This document shows positions 1 through 11,148 of a stretch of 64,000 bases of DNA, piece by piece. The notes below the pieces were generated by a model. The model searched no databases and was not told where the DNA came from. It was given only the letters and a program-made list of their open reading frames with translations. Origin of the DNA: Aphanomyces cochlioides (Eukaryota; Oomycota; Saprolegniomycetes; Saprolegniales; Verrucalvaceae); the NCBI GenBank assembly GCA_019828595.1, contig JAHQRK010000004.1, positions 2,976,001 through 3,040,000 on the forward strand, written 5' to 3'. The stretch's first letter is position 1, and every line of letters begins with the position of its first letter. A program made the translations under genes and the position numbers.

Positions 1-351
1 TCTCTTTCTCGACCGCAATATGCAGCGGCGTCGTTCCATTCACCTAGGCCAGATGTGAGCACATTTCCAGACACAAGGTGGTTACATTGATCGCGTTCAC
101 GTCGCCTTTGTGCACGATGAGGATGTTCAAGATTTTTCGGTTCTCTTTAATCGTCGCAACGTGCATGCTCGTGTTCCTCCACGCCTTTTGTCATCACTAA
201 GCTCTCCATCATGACAAAACGTGCGCCTTACTCCATGAGGCTCATTGACCCAGTGCTCTCCTCCGCCAGTTTCCAGCAGCTTTTGGACTCTTGGATAGTC
301 TTCAACGTAGACTGCACCCCATAGTTCATTCTTAGCTGCACCGGCAGTCAT
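1..351 (-). CDS. Ankyrin-repeat protein, N-terminal part (runs off window)
   Basis: This is the 5' end of an ankyrin-repeat gene whose remainder lies beyond base 1. The model is exons 351-232, 184-86 and 43-1, separated by introns of 47 and 42 nt (GTAAGG..AAAAG and GTAACC..CTAG). All junctions are in phase 0. The start ATG (351-349) gives MTAGAAKNELW, the usual short leader before a first ankyrin helix. The spliced frame then reads HVATIKENRKILNILI and NGTTPLHIAVEK; the second is the textbook G-TPLH-A ankyrin signature. No other domain is visible in the roughly 87 residues present, so the partner and role cannot be stated; ankyrin arrays generally mediate protein-protein contacts. No ATG-initiated longer alternative with better support was seen upstream. 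Confidence 0.72.
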
Positions 352-584
352 CTTCTTGTCTTCAGCGCCGAGATTTGTCGTTGCCGCAGTCGTCGCCGTC
401 GTTGTCGATGAGTTGAGATGACCTTTCGGCAATAGATCCACAATCTTGTAGTTTGTATAAATATACAAACGTTCAGATTAAATTTGTCGATCTTGAAGGG
501 ACACGTCCAACTTGATGCAGTAGACGCGTCAAGCGACGACGACGATCGAGAGCTAGATAGACGACAAGAAACGCGGCGGCAAGG

Positions 585-3500
585 ATGGCAGAGCGTCCTG
601 TGGACTCTTACGGCAAGGAGAGCGCATTGCTGGTCGAAAAAGTCCAAGAGCGGCTGAAAGAACGAGCCAAGGAGCAACGTGCTGGTCGGACCGACGCCGT
701 GCTGGAGCTCAAAGCCAACACTGAGAAAGCACTGGCGGACATCCGCGGGCAGAACGAAAAGCGTCATGCTGAAGCGCAAGCATTGGCTGAATCCCAAGCA
801 CGAGAGTTCCAAGACCTCTTGGCAGCTGGCAACAACCCCTACGAGGTCTTTCGCGCTCAGGAAATCGCCGCGCGGGCCGCAAAAAAAGTCGCAGCGCAGC
901 GCAAGAAGATCAAAAAGACTGAGATGGTAATCGCAGCCAACATGGTCCAGGAAGCGCTGCGCAATCAAAAGCGCGACGGAGCCGAGAAACGCCACGCCGC
1001 GTATGTCCAAAAGTACCAAAAGGAGCTCGGGCGCAAAGTCGTGGAGGATCGGACGCGAGACTACATGCTTTCTCGCACTGGCATGGAGCTCGTTGACCCA
1101 ACAGGCCGCACGTTTCGCATCGATCCGTCGCAAGTCACAGTTCTAAAAGACCACACGTTTGGGCTTGGCAAAAGCAGCGTCAAGACGCGAGAGCACCGCG
1201 ACAAAGTACGTCGCTGCCGCTTGAATTTGCTCTCATGGACTTGTTCTAGGTCATTGACATGATTGCAGCCAAGCCAGAGCACGCCAACGTCCAAATCAAT
1301 CCAAGAGGACTCCCCAAGCCAAAGGGGAAACCAGTGTCGAACCAGCAAGCGGAGCCTGACGCCGTGCTGCTTCCGCCTCTCGTTGATCCTCCTGGAAAAG
1401 AAATGGCACGGCTCAATGGCGTGACTTCAACGACAACTGCAACGACTTCAACGACTACGACGCACTTACCAGCATTAGTCCCAGAGACAAAGAAGGGATT
1501 TGGCGTGCCCAAGCGCAGCAAACTCGAGGAAGCGATGCGGCTACAGGCGCTCGCCAAGCAAAAGGACAACTTGATCGAGAAGCAAGTCGTGTGGGGCAAA
1601 GAGTTCACCGGCTTGGCGTTCCTCGCCGATCCTAACGTGCTCTGGTTCAAAGATTTCGACGTCGGACGGCCACAGACACTTCGATTTACACTGACGAACG
1701 TCAGCCACACGTTCAACCACTTCAAACTCCTCCCTCTCCCCGACGACCTACGCGACTTCTTCGACATCAAGTACGAGCTTCCAGGCCGCATGTCTGCTGG
1801 TATGACGTGCCACATTCAAATCACATTTTGCGCGCGGTTGAACCATGATATCACGACGGAACTCCCCGCCGTCGCCAAGACCGGGTACTTCTCCATCCCG
1901 CTCAAGTGCACAGCCAAGCGAGTCGTGCCGGTCTTGAGCGCGTCGACCATTTCGTTCGCGAATGTCGTTGTCGGGGAGTCGAGCAAGCAAACTCTGACCA
2001 TGCGCAACGACGGCGCATTGCCAGCCACCTTTCACATCACCCCCGTGGATGCAGCGTTCCCCAACTCGCCGCCGGGAACGGCCGCTCCGGACGTCTTGAC
2101 TCTGCAGGAAGACGACGGGAAGAGTCCACACGAGGCGGAAGATGCGTTGATGAGCTTTGCGCAGTCATTTGGGCAGTTCAAGTACGACAGGACAGTTCAA
2201 ACAATAGCAACGACGACCGACGGACGGCTGGAGCCGTACGGTTCGACGACGATTGCGTTCACATTTGCGCCGCATCGCCCTCTGGACGACATGCATCAGT
2301 CGTTCCGCATCGTGTTTGATCCTCCAGCGTGTGTCGATCCGATTGATGTCGCTGTCGTCGCGCAAGCTGTCCAAGTCCCGCTCTACATTGAGTCGCCCAT
2401 CATGGATTTTCAATGCTGCGTCTATGAAAAGCTCTACCGAAGCAAGCTCGTGCTGCGGAATCGCGGCAAGACCGCCATGAAATGCCAACTCAAAGTGCCA
2501 TCGTACCTTGCCGAGTGCATCGAATTCCATCCCAACTTTGGCTACGTGCAAGGTTCAACGCTTCATCCCTCAGCGCCGTCAAGTGATAGCAGCAGCGGCA
2601 GCTTGGAGCCTGGTCGATTCGAGATACAAGTCAAGTTCCGCCCCGCCGAGAGGATATGGCCGACAGTGCTCAGGAAACGATTCGGATGGCGCGACGGCGA
2701 CGTCGTGGCGATTCCAATGCAAGTCATCGTTCCCGACCAAGTACTGCCTGTTTACTTTGTCCTGAAAGCGCAATTGACGACGGGAGAGCTTGCATTTTCA
2801 GCTCCGTCGCTCGCATTTGGCGACTGCTTCACGGCACACAGCGTATGTCAGACGCTGACGATCACCAATCCGTCGCGGCTGCCGCAAAAGTTTGGCTTTC
2901 TCCACGTTCCGTCAGTCCTCCGCGTCGAGCCGAACGATGGATTCGGCACGCTGCTCCCATTCGAATCCACCAATGTACAAATCTACTACAGCCCGTCGTC
3001 CGCGACCGAGTTCCACAGCTTCCTCACGTGCTCGACGACCATGAACCGCACGTTTCAGATTCCATGCACTGGTCATGGCATCACGCCGGCGCTGCAATTC
3101 TCCGAGACGGTCATCACGATGGCAGCAGCTCCACTCGGTCAAACTGTCGTCCACAGCTTGGCTTGCAGCAACACGACGGCGGCTGTGCAGCGCATGGAGC
3201 TAACTCTTCCCCCCGAGGCGACCAAGGTACGTCTTCCACTGGTGGGTTCCTTCTGACGGATGGTCGTAGATCTTGCGCGTGAGTCCTCTCGTGGCTACCA
3301 TTGAGCCGTACAGCTCGATTCGCCTCGAGGTGGAGTTCCATCCGATGGACCTCGCCGCGTTTGACATCTGTGAGAGCGAAATAGAGGGTTCAAACGTCCG
3401 CTTTCAAGTGAGCTGCGTCGAGGCGGTGCCGGGGCTGCACCATGCTCTGCTCGCTGAAAACGACGCCAAGGCCAGAGAGTACACATGGAGCTACGACTTG

Positions 3501-4936
3501 CCAGCCGAACCCAGGAGCTTCCACGCCATGTACAACGTCGTTTGCTTCACGGCCGATGCCAAGTCGCAAGCGCTGCAGAGTCTCCAAGTCCGCGTGTCGG
3601 TCATCGAGCCCGAGATCGTCGCCAAACCTGACAAGATCACATTTGGCCAGGTGGCGGTGGGCCAAGCTGCTGTCTTGAAGATGCACGTCGTGAACAATTC
3701 CCCGACAGATCTTGCCATCACATCGACGCCGTTGCATTGCGGCGGGCCGTTCTCCATCTTGAACGCGCTGCGGACTATCACCGGACATGGCGGCACTGAC
3801 ACCGTGCTCGTCGAGTTCTCCCCGACAGCTCCGTTGATTTTCAACGAGGACTTGACGCTACACACATGTCGAGGATCGCTCAGCGTGCGCCTCCACGGCG
3901 AGGTTTGCGCTTGTCTTCCTTTGAAGTGTGTTGAACTTGGCGTAGGGGGTGAGTCCCGTGCTCGGGATCGTTCCACCCGACGGCCGCATCGACTTCAAAC
4001 CAGTGCTTGCTCGCGAGAAGGGTTTCACCGAGTTCACGCTGCTCAACTCGTCGCAATTCCCATTGACTTACGTGCTCAAACCCCTCGAGCAGCATGCACA
4101 CTCGAATTTCAACCAGACGCTTGTCTTCTCATGCGTCCCAAACGCCGCGACGATTCCATGTGGGGGAACGCAGATTGTCCGAGCGACCTTCAGGTGAGCT
4201 CCCTCCGCTTCTCCTCTTCCTCTGCTCACTCCATGCTTCGTTGTAGCCCTGACCACGAGCGACCGATCGAATACGTGTCCAAATTCCGAGTCGACGTGCC
4301 GAACCAGACGGAAGACCACGTCATTACGTTCAAGGTACGCCACATGGAGCACGACAGGAGCTCAATGGAGCGTAGGGACGATGCTGGGAGTGTCAATCAT
4401 ACGTCGTTCAGCAGGAGGAAGCGACAGAGTCGAGCCATGTTGTCTCCGAGGACATATTCGACTTGCCATTGCATATTCCAATGCCAACCGCGCTCGTCGA
4501 CTTTGTGAAAAAGCCGTCGCGGATCATCCAAGTCCAATTCAACACTGAGGCGGCGGTGAAAAAAGTCCTCGTCGGCTGTGTTGGTCCCCAGAGCGACGAA
4601 GGACATCAAGGCGGCGCGGCGTTTTCAGACGGAAAGGCGAGCTCGCCGACGACGTTTGAGATTGCCTTCGACGCGGGCAATGGTGTCATGGACAAGTACA
4701 AGAAGTACTTTGACGTCGAGCCGCTCAAAGGCACTGTCAACCCTGGACATGACACCGCCGTGTCCATCCAATTCAAACCAAATGGAGGGGGCGACGACGA
4801 CGCAGGCCGGCTGCGGATCCTCCACTGGATACGAGTGACGGCCAAGATCACACTCAAAGGCGGCTACATCCCGCCGAGTTTAGGCGCCGCAGAGCAAGTC
4901 GTCCAGCTCGTCTTGAAAGCAAGAGTCTTGACGTGA
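585..4936 (+). CDS. CFAP74: ASH-domain ciliary protein, CFAP74-like (axonemal central pair)
   Basis: The model has six exons, 585-1205, 1250-3226, 3270-3902, 3946-4193, 4247-4334 and 4412-4936, giving 1363 residues with every junction in frame. Residues 1-205 are a charged coiled coil rich in A, E, K and R. From about residue 330 on come repeated immunoglobulin-like ASH/MSP modules, with motifs such as LWFKDFDVG, ISFANVVVGE, LAFGDCFTAH and ITFGQVAVGQ, each followed by a T-L-x-N strand. A coiled coil followed by a string of ASH modules, and the segment LPGRMSAGMTCHIQ, match the layout I associate with CFAP74, a C1 central-apparatus protein of motile flagella. That fits an organism with flagellate zoospores. 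HYDIN or another ASH protein is the alternative. The stop lies 10 bp from the stop of the convergent downstream gene. Confidence 0.7.
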
Positions 4937-4946
4937 TGAACAAATG

Positions 4947-5815
4947 TCATTCTCGCTTACTTTTCTTCGTGCTGCTTGCTCCCTGCCGTAGATCAATCGG
5001 CTTGCGCTTCGATCCTTCATCGCTTGCGACTTGCACAGTTGACTGAGGCTCGCTTGCGGTCGGCAAGGACTGCTCGAAGGCGATCAAGTTGAGCGTGAAG
5101 AGCCGATACAAGCTCGGGTCATGGATCACTCGAGCTACGAGTTTATTGAAATGCTGATGCAATGCCACGTATCGTTCTTCGTCTGTCGTCTCAACACGCG
5201 CGGCTATTGGGGATGGAACTTTGCTTGGCGGTGTCGAAGAAGAGCGGATGACGCGCCGAATCAAGTCGATCGTGTATTCTCGGCCAGGATTTGCCTCATG
5301 CATTGTCTGTCGTACCTAGGTAGGACATGACCTTGCAAAGTTCAAACCATGAGGATAACCTGGATGGGCGACTCGCCTTGCATGGCAAGCGATGTGATTT
5401 GATCGATTTCGGACTGCTGGAGCTTTTTCTCTCGGTTGATGGGTGATTCTTCCTTTGTGAGTCCATGGACGTGATTGTGACTTGCTTCGTAGAGCTCGCT
5501 CTTGATGAAATACTTTCTCTTCACTCGGTCGTATGTAAATGGCACTCTCCATCGGCATGTCGTTTTAATCGTCGCGTCATGCTTTGCTTTCGCGTCCTTG
5601 TATGCGCAATAAAAGTACCCTCGCTGGACAATTTTCACATCCGCGCCAAGGTTGAACAGCTCTTTCGCCGGCTGGGCGTGGAACATCTTTGTGTTTCGGG
5701 AACAAATAAAGCCTTGACGGACACTCAAGTCTTTCAGGAGCCCGCAGAGCTCTTCAAACGTTGAAAACGTCTCGCCAGGCGAGGGCACGTCCGCGGACTT
5801 GACCGCGGTCTCCAT
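4947..5815 (-). CDS. FAR1-type zinc-finger DNA-binding protein
   Basis: Exons 5815-5360 and 5315-4947 flank a 44-nt intron (GTTATC..CTAG) and encode 274 residues. Residues about 20-125 resemble the FAR1 (WRKY-GCM1 superfamily) DNA-binding domain found at the N-terminus of Mutator-like transposases. The order is a Cys in YFYCAYKD, a Cys in TCRWRVPFTYD, and a closing pair of His in ASHNHVHG, the C-C-H-H set expected to bind zinc. No DDE transposase domain follows. The C-terminal part is charged and ends in a basic KKSKRE tail. It is therefore probably either a domesticated transposase fragment working as a transcription factor or a truncated transposon gene. It shares an upstream region with the divergent ARM gene at 5981, and that region carries six copies of the TATCCGGATA-like element. 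Confidence 0.6.
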
Positions 5816-5844
5816 CAGGTCTAGGAAATGCAGCTCGTTTCAAA

Positions 5845-5940
5845 TTATCCGGAAATGCCGGATACATAGAATTATCCGTAATTTATATATCCGGATGACA
5901 TCTGTCTGATCCCAAGTATCCGGAGATTTTTATCCGGATT
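5845..5940. promoter_or_regulatory. Cluster of TATCCGGATA-type palindromes (bidirectional promoter)
   Basis: Six matches or near-matches to the palindrome TATCCGGATA lie within 96 bp, for example at 5845-5852, 5886-5896 and 5931-5940. They sit between the start codons of two divergent genes (5815 minus, 5981 plus). The same motif recurs upstream of several other genes in this window, which suggests a transcription-factor or core-promoter element. The function is inferred from position only. Confidence 0.5.
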
Positions 5941-5980
5941 TTGAAAAAGCGTTTTCAAGGCGTCTTTTGGCAAAGATAAC

Positions 5981-7004
5981 ATGGGCAACTCTGGCTCGAA
6001 GGGCAGCAAGGACGAGTTTACGTACGAAGACTCGGACGAAGGATTCACGGAAGCGCTCAAAGTGAACCTTCAACGCCTCATTGCATATGCGAAGAGCGCC
6101 GACGCGAGTTTGCAACGCGAAGTCGCGGAGAAACTGGCCAATGAAGCAGTGAAGCGTCCGTCCGTTGAACCATGCACCCATGCTAATCCTCTCGTGTAGC
6201 TGACCGCCAAGTACAAATTGTCGAGCTAGATGGCTTGCAACTGCTCCTCCCCTTGACGCAGTCGAAAGACACAGAGGTCCAACGCTTGGCTGCCCATGCG
6301 CTCGCCAACCTGTCGGTCAATTGTTCGAAACTGTTCCATGAGACATCGACTGATCGTGTGTGTGCGTGTAGCGGACAACCAGACCAAGATGGCAAATGAA
6401 GGAGGCATTGACATGCTCATCGATCTCCTGCAATCCAACAATGAACACGTGCAACGCCAAGCTGCTAAAGCCTTGGCCAACCTTGGCGTCAATGGTTCGT
6501 ACTCCATCTCAAACAATAATCTCACATCCAAGAAGTTGACAACAAGGAGAAGATTGCCAAGGCCGGAGGCATCAAGCCTTTGATCGAGCTAGCGTGCTCC
6601 AAGCAAACAGGCGTGGCGGTTGAGGCCATAGCTGCTCTAGCCAACTTGGCTGTGAATGGTAGTCGAACCTGTGAAGATCCTCACAGTTGAGTTGGATGCA
6701 GATGCAAACGAAGTCGAAATCGCACGAGAAGGCGGCCTCAAGCCCATCATCAAAGGTGCCAAGTCGGATTCGATGGAGCTACAGTCGCAAGTGGCCCGAG
6801 CGTTGAGGAACTTGTCTGTCAACCGTACGTCCAGATGACACTGTTACGAGGTCCTGACCCTCCATTGCAGCGGAAAACAAAGACTTGATCGTCAAACTCG
6901 GGGGCGTCGATGCTTTGCAGCACTTGGTCCGTTCACCGAATGAGCGCATTTGCCAACAAGCGACGCGTGCCTTGGTCAACTTGGGGGTCAACACGTCTGA
7001 TTGA
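5981..7004 (+). CDS. Armadillo-repeat protein with one repeat per exon
   Basis: Exons are 5981-6155, 6200-6322, 6372-6494, 6536-6658, 6702-6824 and 6871-7004, encoding 266 residues. The four central exons are each exactly 123 nt (41 codons) and all junctions share phase 1, so each exon is one armadillo repeat ending in ALANLSVN, ALANLGVN, ALANLAVN or ALRNLSVN. The N-terminus MGNSGSKGSK begins with Met-Gly, a plausible N-myristoylation signal followed by basic residues, so membrane attachment is possible. Armadillo folds bind peptide partners; the closest general class is the vacuole-associated (Vac8/ARO-like) or flagellar ARM proteins, but the specific role is unknown. The start is the first ATG after the palindrome cluster. 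The gene converges on the HOOK gene with 58 bp between stops. Confidence 0.8.
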
Positions 7005-7062
7005 TGATTGAGAATAAACATGCATTTCCTTGCATCATCGTGATCTAAAGTGATGTTTCCCC

Positions 7063-9433
7063 TCAACGCTTGGAGCTTCGGTCCGATCGCTTGCTTGGTA
7101 GCCAAGCAGCGAGTGGAGCGGATGATGCACTGGCTGGGGCTTGTGGCATCATAGTTCGTCTTTGCATTTCGCCGCCAATCTAAACAAGTTAGAAATCAGA
7201 GCGTGGAAAGAATGGTACCTCGTAGAACGACGACATGAGCAACTCTTGTTCTCGCTTTTGACTTGTCTTCAATTCCTTCAATTTGGTCTCCAACATGTCA
7301 ACTTTGGCTTGCTTTTCGGCCAACTGGTTGCGGTGGGTGCTCACAGCGACCATGTACTTGCTCTGCACAGCATGAAGAGTCTTCTTTGTGTACGTCTCGA
7401 GCTTTTCCTTGTCCTGTGAGAGATTGTTGATGACAGTCTCCTTTTCCTTCAAGCGGTTTGTGAGCTCTGCAATCGTTGCACGGAAAGAATCGCTTTCTTC
7501 AGTATTGGCAGCCTACTCGATGTGAGCATAACGTGAAAACACTTGGGCAAACCATTTTTCGTGCTTGTTCTTCATGTGCTTGCAATTGAGTCGCCAAACG
7601 CGCATTTGTCGCTTCTAATTGAGCTAGTTGCGCCGACGACACTCCAGATGCACCGGTAGCTGCTGCACCCTTTGTACTTTCAGCGAGCAAGTCGTACTGC
7701 CGCTTGAAGTCCAATGCTTTGGCTTGCCAAGCATCCTTCGCACGAAGTGCATCGTCGCGTTCGTTTTGAAGAGCCAAAATATCGACCGACGGAGTGGCCG
7801 TAGAGTTTGAAGACGTCGTTGACGAAGCGACTTGCTCCTTGAGTTGGCGATTTTCACGCTGCAAGCGAGCAATTTGCTCACGTAAGTCAAGTCCACCACC
7901 CAACAAGTCCGCGGCGCTGGTGTAGTTGACGTCGCCGCCTTCCTGTGGAATATGAGAGCGCATTTCTTCTAATTGATGCTCCAAAAATTCCTTGCCATGT
8001 AAAGCGCTCTCGAGGTCATCTTGTAGTTGACGACACTTTTGTTCCTTGATTTGTAGAGTCGACATTGCTTCGACGTTGGCCGTCTCCAACTCGACTACTT
8101 GATTCTTGTACTTTTCAATCGATGACTTGAGACTCGCCATAGTCTTCACGGTGCTTTCCAAGTCGAGCATCTTCTCCAAGTACGCCGCATTTTGAGCTTC
8201 GACTTCCTTGACATGCTGCTTGACGGTATTCATCTCGTCCAATTTTTGCTTGTACTTTGTCACTGTAGATTCCAATTTCGCCAGTGCGACCAACTTCGAT
8301 CGGGAAATATCCAATTCATCCTAAGCATTCGCTTAAAAACATATCGATGGTGAGGAAATGTACCGCTTGACGGCGCACTTCGTGCTCAAGCACAATGAGA
8401 CGCTCAGAAGATTCCTTCTTGACTTGGAGGAGCTCTTCAGTTTTAGCTTGTAGCTCAATCGTCAAAGAATGCTTTTCAGCATTAACGAGTTCTTCCAATT
8501 TCTTGTTATCACGTGCGACGGCTTGCTGACGCTCCGACGTCAAGCGATTGTTTTCTTCTTCAAGGATATTGATTTTCTTTCGTGAGGCTTGGACTTCGGC
8601 TGAAAGCGCTTCGTATTCCTTAGTGATTTCGCGCTTGTCGTGTTCGGCATCTTGCCATTTTTTCTCCATGGCCCCCAAACGACTTCGCAAGTCTTTCACC
8701 TCCTCTGACTGTTCGCCACTGAATCCACGAACGGGCGTAGTGTCAAGATTGCCCAGGGATGGGGATAATGCTGACGATCCGTGCAAGGGAGAAAGCGGTG
8801 GGAAGGCAACTGAAATCTGCTCAATCATGGCCATGACGCTTTGCTGAACATGTTGCTCCAAGTTCATGATGCGAACAACAAATGTCTGACGTTCGGCACA
8901 ATTCACAGCGCAATGAAGCAGCATTAACGCCACTTTGCTCAACTCGATCTCGACATCTGTGTCGACGGTCTCTGCACGTGCGATTCGATTCAAATCGACA
9001 TGGTTTGCAACTTCGCATCGAACTGAGAGTTCTTCGTGGTAAAAGCTTTCCACGCTTCGCGCAATCGCGTTGAAGTTGGCCAATTTCAAAATCCAATTCA
9101 TGGAGCCTCCTGCTTCTTCCTTGATTGCGTCCATGCTCAAATAGTCGGGATCCCTGCACAGAGACATTAGACCACCATGAACACAGCGCGCTAGAAAGTG
9201 CGGGAAACGCAAAGGCAGTCGTAATGTCCGACCTAAACGTTCCATACTTCGTTGCACGCAAAATCTTACATTTGGTGAAGAACACGTGCGAGGAAGACGC
9301 CATCCGCCAAAACTTGCCACGAAATCGTCGATGGAAACCCAGTCGCGACAGGCTCGTCGACGACGAACGTTTGAAGCCATTCTAGTAGAGATTGGCGCTT
9401 GACCGAGTCCAGGTGAAACGCGCCTCCGTCCAT
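7063..9433 (-). CDS. HOOK: HOOK-family dynein adaptor
   Basis: Exons 9433-9270, 9153-8364, 8320-7553, 7512-7219 and 7179-7063 encode 710 residues, close to the length of animal HOOK proteins. Residues 1-155 form the N-terminal HOOK (calponin-homology-like) domain: SLLEWLQTF, LADGVFLARVLHQM, FYHEELS and HCAVNCAERQ match the family closely. Residues about 190-660 are long coiled coil interrupted by a Ser/Thr-rich segment. The C-terminus contains SFYEIGGEMQRR and a basic tail, as in other HOOKs. The family links dynein-dynactin to vesicles or nuclei along microtubules. The first intron is 116 nt, the longest in this set; the others are 39-43 nt. The start at 9433 is the first in-frame ATG. An AT-rich inverted repeat lies directly upstream. 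Confidence 0.88.
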
Positions 9434-9494
9434 TCTGCCCCTTCTTGCTGACTGCGGATTTTCAAGGAGTTCAAAAAATGGCTCAATTTCATTG

Positions 9495-9548
9495 ATCAAA
9501 AATAAATATCAAAATAAGTATTAATTAAATGATATTTCTATTTTTGAT
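9495..9548. repeat. AT-rich inverted repeat upstream of HOOK
   Basis: The arms at 9495-9511 and 9530-9548 are near-perfect reverse complements (one 2-nt indel) around an 18-nt spacer containing TTAATTAA. The repeat ends about 60 bp before the HOOK start codon on the minus strand. It could be a regulatory dyad or a chance AT-rich hairpin. Confidence 0.4.
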
Positions 9549-9738
9549 ATTTTTCAAATTGCTCAACTGAGCCAAGCCTCCTTGCAGCACGCAAACCATC
9601 CTGGACAAGAAGGCTCGACGTCATGGCATTAACGGTATTCTTGCATGGATTACTAGACCATTCGGAGACGACTAAGAGCTAAAGTGAGGCCAAATATTAC
9701 TGGGATGACGCGAGTCACTTATACTTGTTTAAAGAGAT

Positions 9739-10404
9739 TTAGTTGTCAGCAACAATCCATTCGTCGATGCTGCGTTCGTAGTCTTGGATTTCTTCGGCGG
9801 TGAACCACATGCCAATTTCGTGCTTGGCAGATTCAGGGCCATCCGAGCCGTGGACCAAGTTGCGGCCCGTGGAAATGCAGTTGTCTCCGCGCAAGGTGCC
9901 AGGGGCAGCTTGGTTGGGGTTGGTGGCACCCAAAATCTTGCGACCAGTCAAGATGACGTCCGTGCCTTCCCAGACCATGGCGACAATTGGGCCAGACGAG
10001 AAGTACTTGACGAGGCCGTTAAAGAAAGGACGGCCAGCCAAGTCGGCGTAGTGTTCACGAGCACGAGCTTCGGTAGGGGTCAAGAGCTTCAACGCAATCA
10101 ACTTGTAGCCCTTCTTTTCAAAGCGGGCAATGACTTCCGAGATCAAGCCACGTTCAACGCCATCAGGCTTGATGGCAATGAAGGTGCGTTCGTTCTTCGT
10201 GCCGGGGATACCCGTGTACGGCGAGACCTTCTTGACCGACTTGGCTTCAGCAGGGGCGCCAAAAGCCAAACCAGCAGCAATACCGGAAACACCAGCAGCG
10301 ACCATCAAAGGCGAGAAGCTCTTTTGGGCCAAAGGACGAGCTTGGGTAGCGATGGCACGGGTGGCCTTTTGGGCGACGTTGCGAGCGATGCGGCGGGCGA
10401 ACAT
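9739..10404 (-). CDS. Nucleoside diphosphate kinase, organelle-targeted
   Basis: A single exon of 221 residues. It transfers the gamma-phosphate between nucleoside triphosphates and diphosphates through a phospho-His. Residues 1-55 are an Arg/Ala-rich presequence ([17 protein letters not shown], later a hydrophobic stretch around [15 protein letters not shown]), pointing to mitochondrial import and perhaps inner-membrane or intermembrane-space sorting. The kinase domain follows, with [12 protein letters not shown] and the active-site segment [12 protein letters not shown] containing the catalytic His, and ends near the usual WF-x-x-E-E-I tail. Domain length matches the family. The start is the first ATG (10404); upstream in-frame codons lack ATG. 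The reading frame is well conserved and intact. Confidence 0.93.
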   Translation of the reverse strand: MFARRIARNVAQKATRAIATQARPLAQKSFSPLMVAAGVSGIAAGLAFGAPAEAKSVKKVSPYTGIPGTKNERTFIAIKPDGVERGLISEVIARFEKKGYKLIALKLLTPTEARAREHYADLAGRPFFNGLVKYFSSGPIVAMVWEGTDVILTGRKILGATNPNQAAPGTLRGDNCISTGRNLVHGSDGPESAKHEIGMWFTAEEIQDYERSIDEWIVADN

Positions 10405-11148
10405 GTTGGTGGCAGATTCGAAAATGACCCCGAGCCTCACATTCTTGCCGCGCCACTGACTGGATCGTTTCGAACCTCCAGTCGACCAATCCGGTCGTTG
10501 GAATCCTCAGTGTGGGGGATTTCCTCCATACATACCGGGTATTAGACTCAAACACCCGGCATATCCCTCCTTCTCCATTGTTTACAGATGACATTCACCA
10601 TCAAAAACCGGGTACCGAACACCTAAAACCGAATATGTCGGGTATTTACATCCGACAAACCCGTTACACCAACCTGCCACCATGTGAAAAGCGTTTGAAC
10701 CACCTCGAGGGCCTCGATGGCAACTCAACCAAACTAGCGCTGGCAACGCCACGTTTTATACACAGCTTGGCCTACGCTTCTATCAATTCAGGCAATAGGT
10801 GCTCGGTCTGGCGATACGAGGAGTCCGGCTAGAATATGCATTTACATGTAACATCGAGGCAGAACCTAGCGCTGTTTTGAAACTCAGGATTCCGAGTCGA
10901 ATCAGTTTGCCTAAAGAGGCAATGTCATACGAACGAGACCATAAAGGTGCATCATCGTTTCAAGCAGCAGTAGAATCGCCAGCTAGCGCTATCTCTCGAC
11001 CTAAAATTCGCAAATGATCAACTTCAGCGGCAGTTTCCAACTTGGCCAAATGACTGGTGTGCACAAAAACCTCTATATTTCAATATCAAATATAATGTTT
11101 CACAATTTCTCTGTTAAAATCGCCCGGACTTACGTGGCACTCTGTTTG
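10405..11148. other. Intergenic region with ACCGGGTA-type dyads
   Basis: No convincing gene is visible. The region separates the divergent NDPK and SfsA genes. It holds at least four short dyads built on a CCGGG or CCCGG core (near 10533-10542, 10551-10562, 10607-10616 and 10637-10646), reminiscent of the TATCCGGATA element elsewhere but with a G-rich core. Confidence 0.4.

Noticed and set aside
348..1133. Long minus-strand frame overlapping the start of the CFAP74-like gene
   Set aside because: It overlaps both well-supported genes, has no start context or domain, and mirrors the coiled-coil coding sequence on the other strand.
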